This document shows, piece after piece, positions 20,775 through 33,075 of a stretch of DNA of 64,000 bases; positions within the stretch are counted from its first letter, which is position 1; each line of letters begins with the position of its first letter. The translations under genes were made by a program, and so were the position numbers. The notes below the pieces were generated by a model. The model did no database searches, was not told the DNA's origin, and worked only from the letters and a program-made list of their open reading frames with translations. Source of the DNA: Onchidella celtica (lineage: Eukaryota > Mollusca > Gastropoda > Systellommatophora > Onchidiidae); the NCBI GenBank assembly GCA_963931925.1, contig OZ007570.1, positions 58,849,240 to 58,913,239 on the forward strand, given 5' to 3'.

Positions 20775-22797
20775 CCTAAACAAGAAACACAACTGTTGCA
20801 GAATGCATTAAAAAATTGAAACGTAGATTTGCAACAAACAAATGCTTTTGTGTACCAAAAAATATTGAAGTTACATTTATTCAATGATTAAATGCAACCC
20901 AGATTTTTATCAAATGCTTACAAATAACAGCTGATTTACCAGCAAATGTTGAAGTCGCATTTATGTACTGATTGAACGAAACGAGGATATAGATCCAATG
21001 CTTACAAAGTTCACTGAACGTCAACAAATGTTAAAGTTACTTTATTTAATGATGAAATCTTTTTGTTTAACACAGCTTTGAACATATATTCAGTGCCTGC
21101 TTGGTTAGCTTGTGGTTAAAATGGAAAATGAAGTGAACCAATGTTTCAACAGTAAACTCGCAAATTGTAAGCAAACATTTTAAAGAACAATCGTTTTCAA
21201 GATGTTTGACAATCGAGCAGCTATGTAACCTGTTACTCAATACTGTTGTCATATATAAGTTATAACCCTAGTAATGCTAGTTTGGTTTTGGTGAACCTAT
21301 AAAGTAGCGGGGATATGAAAATAATTATCATCTTCATATTGTATTTGCAGTGAAGAAGCAACAGCTGAAATTACACACTGCTTTTATTGGGAGAAAGCAC
21401 TCAAGCACAAAATGTACTGCATTTAATACAATGATTGAAAAGAAAAGAGTCTATCCAATATTAATATCAACAATAGGGTCTTTACTTCTTTTTGCATCCG
21501 CTATCTTCATTAATTTTTGCAATTAAAACTGCAGTAGAATTTAAACAAGGGATAAAACCAAAAAGATTTTCAACTCCAACATGTCATTTTTTTGTCATGT
21601 TTGCAAGCACTTTCAGTGTATGTGGAAATTTGTGTGAGAACAAAATGTTTTTAGGAATAATGATGCCCGGTCACATTTATTTTTGTCATTTGTGAATTAT
21701 GTCATTTTATAACTTGACATTTGTTTCCAAATCTGTTGTGGGCGCAGTTAATGATCTAACACAGTATGCAAATACTCTTCAAATGTCTCCCAGATTACTG
21801 TGTTGAGGTCTTTGTTTTCAGACAATTTGGGAGGTTTTCTCTCAGATTACTGCATGGGGGACAGATATTTAAAGACCAATACAGTAATGCACTCTGCTTT
21901 TGTTCGCATTAGTTGTTAATTATTTTGACTGTTTTATTGTTCTCATTTGGAATTTTTAGTTTTTCAATATCGTAGCAGTTTTCTCATTTTGTTATAGTAG
22001 AGACAAAAAAGGACTTTATTTCTATGTTTCACAATTATTAGCTTGATAGTTGCTAAAGTAGCCCTAGATTATTAGCATTCTGTTAAATTGGTGTTTTTTG
22101 GCTCAGCGATGAGACCAGTTTGATTGACCAAAAGATTTTGATGATTCTTATAGATATATACACAGTATATGTTTGTGTGTTTGCAATTTGTAGGGCTTAC
22201 GGTCTCCTGACTATAGGTACATCAATGAAGAAAAAGTAATCTATCACATCTCATTAAAAGTATTTTTTATTTGCATGGTAACATTTTCATACAAATATAT
22301 ATATTTCATGTTTCATACTTGGTGCTATGTGATTTTTCTGAATCATTGGGATTCCTGGTTTTAACATTTCATTGATATAGTAGAAAAGTTTTAGATAGAT
22401 GCTAGCAGTAAGCACTTTCAAAGGCCTTGTATAGTTAAAAAAACAACTCAAAAACATTGAAATTCTGAACTGTCAGACTAGGCTTTCCACCTATCCATGC
22501 TCAGGTGGATATTTCACATCAGGGGCCCCTAATCCTGGAGGGGCCCTGAAGAAAAATTTTTTAATGAGTGAATATTGGGTGTTACCCTATTGTTGCTGTT
22601 TACGAAGGGGCCCCATAGCAGTTGAAGCTACAGGGTTCCAAAACTGTAGGTCCACCAGTGTGACCCGTATCTTGACTATTTCTGTAGCAGAAAAATCACA
22701 AAATTTGCAAAACATGTTACTAGACTCATGGCCCAGTGTAAGGAAGCCGAGGGCTGAACCCTTGTTTCACCTGAGTTTCTTGTTTCTTCCTCTGAAC
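20775..22797. other. APEX1 3' flank / probable 3' UTR, no other gene seen
   Basis: AT-rich sequence with no convincing coding frame. ATTAAA variants at about 20804 and 20886 are the nearest possible poly(A) signals. A GC-rich inverted segment (AGGGGCCCCTAATCCTGGAGG, near 22520) resembles a MITE remnant. Confidence 0.5.
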
Positions 22798-23191
22798 CAC
22801 AGACTAATGAATTAACCAGACTGGAAACACGAGCTTCGGGCTGCGTCGTTTTTTACGGAATTTCCAGAGCGGCGACCATATAACCAACATGGCCGCCGCT
22901 CGGGAAATTCCGATTCTAGTTCTATCTGCATTAGAAATTTCTTTTTATTTGTCAAGATTGGTTGTACATGTATTAATAATGTATTAACTTGCCTGTCCTT
23001 TCATTTTATTGTCTACATCTGCCTTTTTTTTTTATTGTTATAAATGATGACCGTATGGACTTTTAACAACCACTGCATTGTAGCTATGCTGAAGCGTCGG
23101 TCGCAACTGTAAACCTAAAATGGCGGACCTTTCGCTGATTTGCGACGTCACACAATGGGATCATACAGTCTGGGTATTTTACTAGTCTGTG
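22798..23191. mobile_element. hAT-type MITE family A, copy 1
   Basis: It starts CACAGACTAATGAATT and ends GTATTTTACTAGTCTGTG, giving terminal inverted repeats. It is flanked by an exact 8-bp duplication CTCTGAAC (22790-22797 and 23192-23199). An 8-bp duplication and short terminal repeats indicate a hAT element; no transposase is present. The same family occurs at 49406-49769. Confidence 0.88.
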
Positions 23192-23734
23192 CTCTGAACA
23201 TCTGGTTCACTAAAGAGGTTTAGTCCATTTTCACTTGCACCAAACAAGTTTATGCATGCTCAGACGTAGGACAGCACACTTTCCACATAGTATAAAATTA
23301 TATGTTATGTACATTTATTTGCATGGAGTAGATGTAAGATGTATTTACAGTAGAAAGAATATTTGCTTTTGAGAATGTGATTCTGGAATGCAGCCAATTT
23401 GATTTGCTTATTAACATTGCGGGATTAAAAAAGTGCAGGTGTTTCTCTGCTACAACCTAACAGAATATCATAGTGAACAGGCCATTTTATGTTTTGTTTT
23501 GTGATGAAGATAAATATCACTTTGCACAACGTATGTGCCGCTTTGTTGAATCTGGAAGTTTTCCTGGAAAAATCGGTAGCCACCACGCTTATCCACCGAT
23601 CTGTCTGTCAGTTATCTCTTGTATTGTAAGTAATGAATCAGAGGTGGGAATTGTCATCCTTTGGGCTGACCTCAGTCCTATCAAAGTTTTCGTCCATCCT
23701 CAGTCTGTATTCATGTGTTCACGAAAATACCAAA

Positions 23735-23899
23735 CAGTGGCGTACCAAAAGGAGGGCAGAGGGGGCATGGCCCCAGGCTTATATTTCAGGGGGCATCCAG
23801 TCAAAGAGTGTCTAGACCATTTGCTTGAGTTTTGGGGCATTCAATCAAGGAGTTGGCCCTGGGCATGATGGGGCATCACCAGACCTCTGCATGCCACTG
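23735..23899. mobile_element. Probable MITE with CAGTGGCGTAC termini
   Basis: It starts CAGTGGCGTACC and ends GCATGCCACTG, imperfect 11-bp inverted termini of a type common in hAT MITEs. The body includes GGGGCATTCAATCAAGGAGT, related to sequence at 47812-47855; the left half is related to 47530-47600. No clear target duplication is visible. Confidence 0.5.
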
Positions 23900-25829
23900 A
23901 TCGAAATAATGTGCATGTTTACAGCTAGGTCCAGATCTGCCAAATGGTTTCAGTCCATTTTCAGCCCAGTGTAAATTTTCTAATTACCCTCTTTGTGAAT
24001 ACCAAAGGCACTTTCTTTCTCCCGCAGTTGATGTTGATAAGAAGATGATGAGGCTGATGATAGGCAAGTCCTTTCATGTGAATATACCAGTTCACAATAC
24101 AAAACACCACAATAGGCATTCATAGACTTTAAACGAGGTTATTGTGGACTACAGAATTTGATTGAAATGAAAATAAACTTTACCTCATTAATTCATAATG
24201 ATGTGTAAACTTTCTGCTTTATATATTTAGGTTTGATTTAAAAAAGAAGAGAAATGTGTAGAAGAAATGTTTTGAAAAGAAAGAAATTGTCATTTCTTTT
24301 CCACTGTTGTCCATCTCATCTCAAAGGAGAGTCAATATCTTGCATACATGTATTTGACAGGGGTTTGTACTGTTTAAAAGATTTAAACTGCTAAGCTTGC
24401 TTAATAAACATTTATTATTTCATCGCTTATACTGTAAGTGTTTTTTGACAGTAAATTGGGTTTAAATGTGTTTTCTTTTAAAACCAACTTAACTGTGGAC
24501 AGACACCCAGATTCTCTGATTTACTGCCTTTTGCTAGGAAGCAGTCCTCCTAGTAAATAATTTGAAATGATTTGTTGTTGGATCTGATCTTCTGCACACA
24601 CATTTCGTGGTTGATTTGGAATGTTTGTTGCTTTTTATGCTTTTCTGCTTGTTTCATCATTCACCTGATTGATTGGCTGGGTAAATTATTAGTTTGGGTA
24701 GTTTTTGCGGTGGCTCGTTCATTATCCTTTAATCTATACTATAAGCCAATTATTGGAAAGTTTGAACTGCTTGAAGTTTTTTGTTTTTTTTATGATGGCC
24801 AAATTAACAGAGAGATAGAGATAAAACATAATTACTCTCTTCAAGGTAGTTTTAATTAATAGCAGGGTTTTTTGCCAGCTCCTGAAATCTGGAATTATCT
24901 GAGAAAAGTGAACTGAGCCTTTACAAATTGTCCCTGTCAAGCAGTTCATTTTAACCTAAAGAAATTGTGTCTTATTTTATTTCATAATTGAAAAATCTTG
25001 GCCATACAGATTCAGATAGGAGAGGATCCTTCATTTTAATGTACAGGCATTGCATAATGGCAGGGTGCTCCTTTTGAAGTTTATTGAAGAGTTCCTTTCC
25101 TTAAGTTTTAGAAGAGTTGTGTCCCCTGTCCAGAGATTTAATCATGTTGGGGGCAGTCACAAGTACCTTCACCTACCTTCACCAGAAACAATAGATGTAC
25201 CTTTAGAACACTTTGTAGTAATGAAAAGAAACTTTCTGACCCTGTAGCAAACTGTTTCCTGCTCCTCTTTTATTGGAGATTGTATTGCCTTCAAATTTTA
25301 TATACATCTTGTTGATATTGGTCTCTTCAGGACCTTGTTTCTTTGAATTCTTCCAACCGTTAAAAATTATAAATAAACAGTTCAAAATTCATTCTCATTT
25401 AATCTTTATCTTCCATTAAGGACAATCATTATTGGAGATATATTTTAGTCTATGCATTGGAGTTTTGGGATATTCTGCTAGCAGGTTCAGAGATCTGGTG
25501 AAGACCATTACAAGTACAGTGTACAATTTACTCTTTCCATGATGGCTGCAGAGTAGTAAAAACATCCAGTATGTAAATTAGTTACATTACTATGTGTTTG
25601 AAAGGATTCTGGAGTGTCATATAGACAGATAGTACATATATTTTATATCTACCGTTTAGTTTGCTGAAAATAATTGGGTAGGTACTTTTGGGCCATTTTT
25701 TATCCAAATTACTCACTATTGGTGTACTGGTACTGTCACCAGCTTATGGCCAATTTTCTAACAAGTTAATATGGCCATGTCATCAATGAACATGATATTA
25801 AGACCAATTAGCTAAATGTAACTCCTGGC
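23900..25829. other. Intergenic, nothing recognised
   Basis: AT-rich DNA. I see no coding frame with similarity, tandem array or terminal repeats. AATAAA hexamers occur near 24172, 24402 and 25371. Confidence 0.5.
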
Positions 25830-25987
25830 CAGGGCCTTCTTAACATCATTATTGACTCCTGGGCAAAGCAATACGCTGTGGCCCACTCTGTTTCAAAACC
25901 CAATGTAAATTTGCATGCACGGGGCCCCCGAAACCCTTGGGGCCTCGGAGCAGCTGCCCAGTGTGCCCATGTGTTAAGATGGCTCTG
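25830..25987. mobile_element. hAT-type MITE family B
   Basis: It starts CAGGGCCTTCTTAACAT; the reversed end reads CAGAGCCATCTTAACAC, a terminal repeat of about 17 bp with three mismatches. Flanks CTCCTGGC and CTCCAAGC (8 bp) match at six positions, consistent with a decayed hAT target duplication. Confidence 0.65.
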
Positions 25988-28900
25988 CTCCAAGCCCTAA
26001 TCCTAATTCTGCAATTTAAAGAAAAAAAAATTCACCAATTTTGGCACATGATACAAAAAGTCACTCAGAAATACATGATGTAATTGACAGTGTTTTATAG
26101 TGCTAGATATTACTTTTGTGTTAATGATGGGATCCATCTTGGAAAAAGTTTAGGCAACCATTGTGGAAGAATCTCTGCAATTGCAAAACCATGTGGCATC
26201 ACTGCACTAACTCCAGGGAAATGTTTTAAACATGTGATTGAAGAGATACTAAGTTGATCTTTGCCATTGTTGATCTATGCCAACCATCACTTACACTTTT
26301 CAGACTACTCTGCAGTGTGTCATTCCATCCTGTGATATAACTTCAACAATAACATTGTCACAAAAACTTATTATAAAAGGTTGAAAACTGTTCAACTACA
26401 ATTTTCTAAGGTCTGCATTAGATCTCTTTTCACTCCCTCCTTTGTTCACTTAGTTGTGTTATTATTGCATTATATAGTTACTGTATCTTCAGTCCAACAT
26501 ACCATGATTTTTAAATACATGTAGTAATAAAATGTACCATTTTGGCAAAATACACGTTTTTCTTCACATTTGTTTTTCAACTATGAAATGTGATTTGTTT
26601 ATGAAAAGTGTTTAACAAAGACAATGTATGTTGAGTGAATCTAGAATGTATGTATTAGTCATAGGCTGGCAGAACAAAATTAATTTGTAAAACCAAAATT
26701 GCATGCCAAATTTGATGGGGGAGTGGTGAAGTATTTTTTTCATACAAATTTTAACCGAGGCCAGTACAGCATTAAATATATGAACTTTATGTAAATTCTT
26801 CTGAATTTCTCTGTTTAACTTCTTAAAAGTCAACGAGTAATGAAATTAGTACAGTATCTATTCCAATACTCTCATCATGATAAATGTTGCGTCTTACTTG
26901 AAAGTGCTACATTTATAGATCTTCACTGAGGAGAGTGTCTTCCCCATCCCCCGATGTTTGAAAGATGCACTCTGAATTCAGAATTTCGCATACAATGTTG
27001 ATGTTTTGGTTCAACTTCTGAAGCCTAGGGATGCCACACTAGTGATGAGAGTTAAAAATCAACTAGACAGGCCGATTGCCCGATGCATATACTCCAAGCT
27101 GTTGAAAAATGTGACCACATTTACAGTTGGTACAAACTTTAAAACTTACAAATGATTTTTTTTTTTAAACAGTCCTGCATCATTTCCATTGGTGCCAAGC
27201 AATTTTATTTTAAATTAAGCCCTAGACCAAAAATAGCATTTTAACTCTTAGAATATCGATAGCGCCTGGTACAGTGGTAGTCGGTATGCGTACTGATGTC
27301 GCCGCGTCCAGAATGAAAAGTGTCACATTGTTATCACATTTGCTAAGTTTTGTTGCGCACCCAGTCAAGTCTGTTCTGCGTAGGTTTTAGTGTGAGATGT
27401 TGACTATGGAAACAAACGTGACTGAAACACATCAGTCTCGATAATTACTTGTACTACAGCAATTGATTCAAAGGAAGTTCAAGTCTGGATCAAAGCCCAC
27501 GCTAAATACAATACAGTTTTGACGCTGGGCTCAACGGCTTTAACTAAGTATGGTTGGTGTTTATTTTCATATTAACCAAGTCTGAAATTTGAAAACAAAG
27601 AGGCTGTTTCCGTTTTGAAATATCAAAATCAAAAATGCCCCTTTCGGTCAAGTTGAAACAGCCTATTATTATCTTTTTCATGCTCTTTTATTTCCCGAAG
27701 ACTTTACATTTAGACTTGGAGCCTCCAAAGCGTTTGCTGGGCCTGGAAATAATCCATTATTTGATATTGACTTGTCAGCTCATGGAATAAACGTTTCTAT
27801 GGAAACTGGAAGCGCACAAAAGCACTTAAGGACCTGAAAGCTCAGACCAGACGGTGGATCTTTCATCCAATTTCGAAAATGCCTGCAGTTTCGAATACTG
27901 AAGTCAATTATTCCACGAGACAATGTTTTTCAAAATTGTATCCAGTCCATCAAGTTTAGGCTTAAACACAACTTTGTGAACCTATCGTTGACGTCTACGA
28001 TCGTTATCCCCATCGATTGCTCTATTGTGAGATCAATACCGCCTTGTAACTATTGCCCATATCATTTATGCCCAATCTTGCTCTCTGTGTTACTATAGAG
28101 ATAAAATACGTAGCAGAGATCTGCCAGACAGACAAGTATTAAAATGGACCTAAATTTCAAATAAAATACTTGTATGATGAATCTGAATCGAAATAAATGG
28201 ATATACATGTACATGTATCCTGTTTTCAAAATAAAATTGAAAAAAAACAACCAACAACTGTCATTTGTCTCAAAAGGTGTCAGTGTCAAAGTGTGTTTGG
28301 AAAAACAAATCCCTCTTTGAATTACATTTCTAAACTCTTACCAATACAAGTATTTATCATATTGTACATGTATTGAATTCCAGTGAGACTAGAAGATTAC
28401 TGTGATCTCAGTTGGTCTGGAACTGCATGCACTTGAAATATTTACAAACGACAAGCCATCGAACGAAAAACAACAACAAAAAAAAAAAAAATTTGCTAAA
28501 TGATAATGATTATCTGAAGGGACAGATTCATTTATTCTGGGTTAAATGTAGACACAAACACCAACTCATCTCAGTCACAAAATGTGCATATCGACCACGC
28601 CAATGCTATAATTTTACCCGTTTTTGCATCCATAACCATTGTCCATAACGTGATTGCCTCGCCGGCTATGTCCAATCAGAAGAGCTTAAAATGCGGATGG
28701 TGTTGGATGAAATAGTGTGAAAGACCAATATATTTCAGACACAGACGACAGTCGAACAGACGAATCAGTCCAACCCGCCAGATAATGACCAGTATCAACA
28801 ATGCGTTCCCGACGGCATTGACGTCATCAGGATCATGTCCAACTTCAAATTACCGCCGCGTTAATCCATCAGTAGAGCTTGAAATGACTGCTCTGTAACC

Positions 28901-29500
28901 ATTTTAGAAACAAACTCATCGGTCTCTTCTACGTCATTAAAAGAAAATAAATGTACGGATGTCTGGTCTAAGTTCTTGCTTCGCACCTCCCAGGACCAGT
29001 CATCTAAGCACGCTCTTAAGTAGTAAACCCATATTATTTATTTTCAGATCTGATCCCTGCAACTGTCTTTACAGCAAAGAATCATAATTAAAACCCGGCT
29101 TTTCCCGCAGTAAACATGCTTTCACTCTTCTTTCTCCCCCCCCCCCCCCTTTATGTAGCTGCTCAATATTTTCTTCATTCGGCTTCACATGTCATGTTTT
29201 CAGGTGTGAGTTTGGGTTCAGTGGCGCATGGGCGCAATAACCAGCCACTTTGCACCTTCCACATTAAAAAAAAAAAAAATTTTGGTACCAGTATCTTATT
29301 TTATAACATGATACTCCCTACACAAAGACTTCCAACTCCTTAATCACTGTCGAAAACACGTCCATGCTTTTGCCAAATGGCCTCGCTGTTGTGTCGCAGT
29401 GTGTTTTCATAAATTATACACGCCAAATAATTCCACAATGGTTTGCATCAACGTTTACCCGATGTGGAGCAGTTAAACAGACCTTTGACGGCTAAAATTG
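25988..29500. other. Intergenic with a possible tRNA-SINE head
   Basis: No gene is seen. TGGTACAGTGG at 27267-27277 matches the pol III A-box consensus and sits in a tRNA-like context, but no B box follows; it may be a truncated SINE. A C-tract lies at 29138-29149. Sequence at 27340-27470 is weakly related to the dispersed repeat at 31195. Confidence 0.4.
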
Positions 29501-29739
29501 ACGCATTTTGATTTTGCACTTCGGGAGATTACTAAGACCGGCTGAGGGGGCCTTGGCGAGATCAACCCAGAAATATATAATAGATGCCATTATTCGTTCA
29601 TGTCTATCAGGACTTTCATCAGTTGCACCTGACTGGCAGACAGCGACAACTTTACAGGCAAGTGGGCCGCAAGACTATTCGATTTCCCAGTTCCTCCCCC
29701 TCCCTCACCTCCCCCCCCCCCCCAAAAAAAAAAAAAGAA

Positions 29740-29870
29740 CCGCCGACCGGCGCTGCACTGTGGCGACGACGTGCCTGCTCCAGTTGTAACTGGGCTGCAA
29801 TGGCACAAAGGCAAATTTCCCAAATGGGATTAAAGAGTTATACAAATACAAATACAAATCCAAAGATTCC
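29740..29870 (+). mobile_element. SINE 3' part, plus strand
   Basis: GGCGCTGCACTGTGGCGACG through ATGGGATTAAAGAG followed by a TACAAA-type tail matches, in the opposite orientation, the 3' part of the SINE at 30663-31150. It lacks the tRNA-like head. A C13/A13 tract precedes it. Confidence 0.65.
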
Positions 29871-30662
29871 GCGAAGCACAGTCAAATAGTGGTATTCTCA
29901 CTGGCCACTCGGATGCCCAATGTGTAAGACCGTTAGATTCATGAATGCCAGGGAGGGATGGAACTTTGTCGATTTTCGCCATCCCCCACCCCGCAATTTT
30001 TTTGTTTCTTGTTGTTTTCTTTTGTTTAAGGCTTGAGAAAAGAAAAGTGAGAATCTTTTTTGACCACAATGTGATGTTTTTATGAAGCACGGCTTTATAG
30101 CCTACTCAGTATTTCAAGTATCTTCGTTCAGTAGACATGTACATCTCGTTCACTGTAGCAGTGCTAGGCAGTTATTACGTATAACAATTTGGGGCGGTTT
30201 TCGTTCGGGATTTTCTTACTTTTTACACGAAGACCACCTAGAATCCACGTCTAAGATGAAATAAGAATTTGAAATTTTTATGACCTATTTTCCAGATTTC
30301 TTCCATGCCTTACCCCAGGCCAGACTCCACAAGTACACAGAGAAAGAGCTAAGAGCATGAAAGCCAGAAGCAAAAGAATTTTTTAAAATGTTGTCCTTCC
30401 CTTTTCTGTTGGTGCCCGAGGCGCATATTTATGTTGTTTAATCAAAATATGACAAACTGGAAAAGATAAGATGTATGTAGAAAAGTCTCCAGTAAGAAAT
30501 GATTCAGAAACGATACAATAAAACGCAAAGGAAAAGGAAAGACAAATGAAAGCTTTCTGTCCACAGACTTTCTTCAAGGAAAAAAAATGTAACAGTACAA
30601 AATTTAACGAACACAGAAGGATGCGGATACCTATCATTTGCGGGTTCTCGGAACTCTGCCCT

Positions 30663-31150
30663 GCCGTCAAGGTATTTTTGTATTTTGTATACTTCTTTAA
30701 TCCCATTTGTGAAATTTGCCTTTGTGTCATTGCAGCCCCATTTACAACTGGAGCAGACACGTCGTTGCCACAATGCAGCGCCGGTCGTTGTTTTTGTTTG
30801 TGTGTGTTTGTTTTGAAGGTGGGGTGGGAGGGATAAGATGAGGGATAAGGGGGAGGGAGTGGTAGGGATGAAGTTTATTTAATTTTGCCCGGGCAGCGGC
30901 CTGTTCGGCCTGTTCATTTCCAACTGCCAAGGTATCTTTAACATGCGCAAAGTGCACACTGGCCCTCGGAATTTTTAGTCCTTATCCGAGAAGACTAGGC
31001 GCTCGATCCTACCTCCCATAGGATCAGGGACAGGAAAATATGAGAAAAATCCCAAAATTCCAACATGCCTGCACCGACCGGGATTTGAGCCCGGTACCAT
31101 CGGCATGAGAGGCGAGCACCTTGCCTCTCGACCACGGTCTATGGTGGCTC
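30663..31150 (-). mobile_element. tRNA-derived SINE, minus strand
   Basis: On the minus strand the 5' end (about 31150-31065) is tRNA-like. GTGGTCGAGAGGCAAGG lies in A-box position, and ACCGGGCTCAAATCCCGGT has a B-box core GGCTCAAATCC inside a 5-bp T-stem. A body of about 300 bases follows, then GGGATTAAAGAAGTATACAA and an A/TACAAA tail at about 30670. These are the parts of a pol III SINE. The parent tRNA and named family are not assigned. Confidence 0.65.
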
Positions 31151-31194
31151 GAAGTGACGCTTTGGTTAGGTACTCGTATGTTGTTTAATATGGT

Positions 31195-31375
31195 GTACTG
31201 AATCAAGTCTGTTTTCTCTTGGCTTCGGTGTGAGATGTGGACTATAGAGTTAAATTATGTCTTACTGATTCGGGCGCGTCAGAACTGTCTTGAGTTAGCT
31301 GGCGGACAGAGAGACCTCGCGCAGTGTGTCAGAAGAAACCAGACTTTACACAGTGTGCCACCAGTTTGCATCTAA
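31195..31375 (+). repeat. Dispersed repeat family D, copy 1
   Basis: It shares the order GTGTGAGATGTGGACTATAG, then TTCGGGCGCGTCAGAACTGT, then AGCTGGCGG and GAGACCTCGCGC with the reverse complements of 48385-48600 and 52715-52950. A shorter related piece lies at 33140-33220, on the far side of the 54-bp minisatellite. The class is unknown. Confidence 0.65.
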
Positions 31376-31614
31376 GGGATCTAAGGAATGCCGGAATAGA
31401 CAAGTACATTCGCCATGGAAGTAGGAGCAAGGGGATTTGTCGGTCCAACAATGTACTCTCTTCTGAAGAGGCTCAATCTATGTGGCAGGAAAATTAGAAG
31501 TGCCCTTAAGGAAAATCAACAACAGCGGAAAATGCTTCCGGCTGGATTTGGTGTAAAAGAAATGAACACTAAATTCATATAGCCTAAAAGTATACTATAT
31601 AACCAGTAGCAGTT

Positions 31615-32995
31615 TTGGCAAAATGGATCAGACACCTGCACAGAAAAACAGAAACCAGCGGTACGGGTTCAAATCCAAAGAAGAACCTGGCGACCACAAA
31701 AACAGAAACCAGCGGTACGGGTTCAAATCCAAAGAAGAACCTGGCGACCACAAAAACAGAAACCAACGGTACGGGTTCAAATCCAAAGAAAAACCTGGCG
31801 ACCACAAAAACAGAAACCAGCGGTACGGGTTCAAATCCAAAGAAGAACCTGGCGACGACAAAAACAGAAACCAGCGGTACGGGTTCAAATCCAAAGAAGA
31901 ACCTGGCGACGACAAAAACAGAAACCAGCGGTACGGGTTCAAATCCAAAGAAGAGCCTGGCGACGACAAAAACAGAAACCAGCGGTACGGGTTCAAATCC
32001 AAAGAAGAACCTGGCGACGACAAAAACAGAAACCAGCGGTACGGGTTCAAATCCAATGAAGAACCTGGCGACCACAAAAACAGAAACCAGCGGTACGGGT
32101 TCAAATCCAAAGAAAAACCTGGCGACCACAAAAACAGAAACCAGCGGTACGGGTTCAAATCCAAAGAAGAACCTGGCGACGACAAAAACAGAAACCAGCG
32201 GTACGGGTTCAAATCCAAAGAAGAACCTGGCGACCACAAAAACAGAAACCAGCGGTACGGGTTCAAATCCAAAGAAGAGCCTGGCGACGACAAAAACAGA
32301 AACCAGCGGTACGGGTTCAAATCCAAAGAAGAACCTGGCGACCACAAAAACAGAAACCAGCGGTACGGGTTCAAATCCAAAGAAGAACCTGGCGACGACA
32401 AAAACAGAAACCAGCGGTACGGGTTCAAATCCAAAGAAGAACCTGGCGACCACAAAAACAGAAACCAGCGGTACGGGTTCAAATCCAAAGAAGAGCCTGG
32501 CGACGACAAAAACAGAAACCAGCGGTACGGGTTCAAATCCAAAGAAGAACCTGGCGACCACAAAAACAGAAACCAGCGGTACGGGTTCAAATCCAAAGAA
32601 GAGCCTGGCGACGACAAAAACAGAAACCAGCGGTACGGGTTCAAATCCAAAGAAGAACCTGGCGACGACAAAAACAGAAACTAGCGGTACGGGTTCAAAT
32701 CCAAAGAAGAACCTGGCGACCACAAAAACCAAAACCAGCGGTACGGGTTCAAATCCAAAGAAAAGCCTGGTGACGACAAAAACAGAAACCAGCGGTACGG
32801 GTTCAAATCCAAAGAAAAGCCTGGTGACGACAAAAACAGAAACCAGCGGTACGGGTTCAAATCCAAAGAAAAGCCTGGTGACGACAAAAACAGAAACCAG
32901 CGGTACGGGTTCAAATCCAATGAAGAACCTGGCGACCACAAAAACAGAAACCAGCGGTACGGGTTCAAATCCAAAGAAGGACCTGGCGACGAAAA
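31615..32995. repeat. 54-bp minisatellite, about 25 units, with B-box motif
   Basis: The unit is 54 bases and contains GCGGTACGGGTTCAAATCC and AACCTGGCGACCAC, with few substitutions between copies. GGTTCAAATCC fits the pol III B-box consensus in every unit. Just before the array, TGGCAAAATGG at 31616-31626 matches an A-box about 40 bases from the first B box, so the array may have grown from a tRNA-derived SINE. Because 54 is divisible by three and the unit lacks stops in several frames, open frames of 350-490 codons appear on both strands. I treat these as by-products. Confidence 0.85.
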
Positions 32996-33075
32996 AAAAA
33001 AACTACAACAGAAGGTGGGTGACGAACACCGACAGTCATGAACTCGGTGTGGCCGGGGGTTCTAGAAGATGGTAG

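Noticed and set aside
31065-31150. A functional tRNA gene on the minus strand
   Set aside because: It has A- and B-box-like parts and a T-stem but no convincing cloverleaf or 3' acceptor pairing, and it is followed by a SINE body.
31584-33075. Very long open frames on both strands (up to 486 codons)
   Set aside because: They result from a stop-free 54-bp unit whose length is divisible by three. Open frames occur in several phases on both strands and there is no start context, domain or unique sequence.
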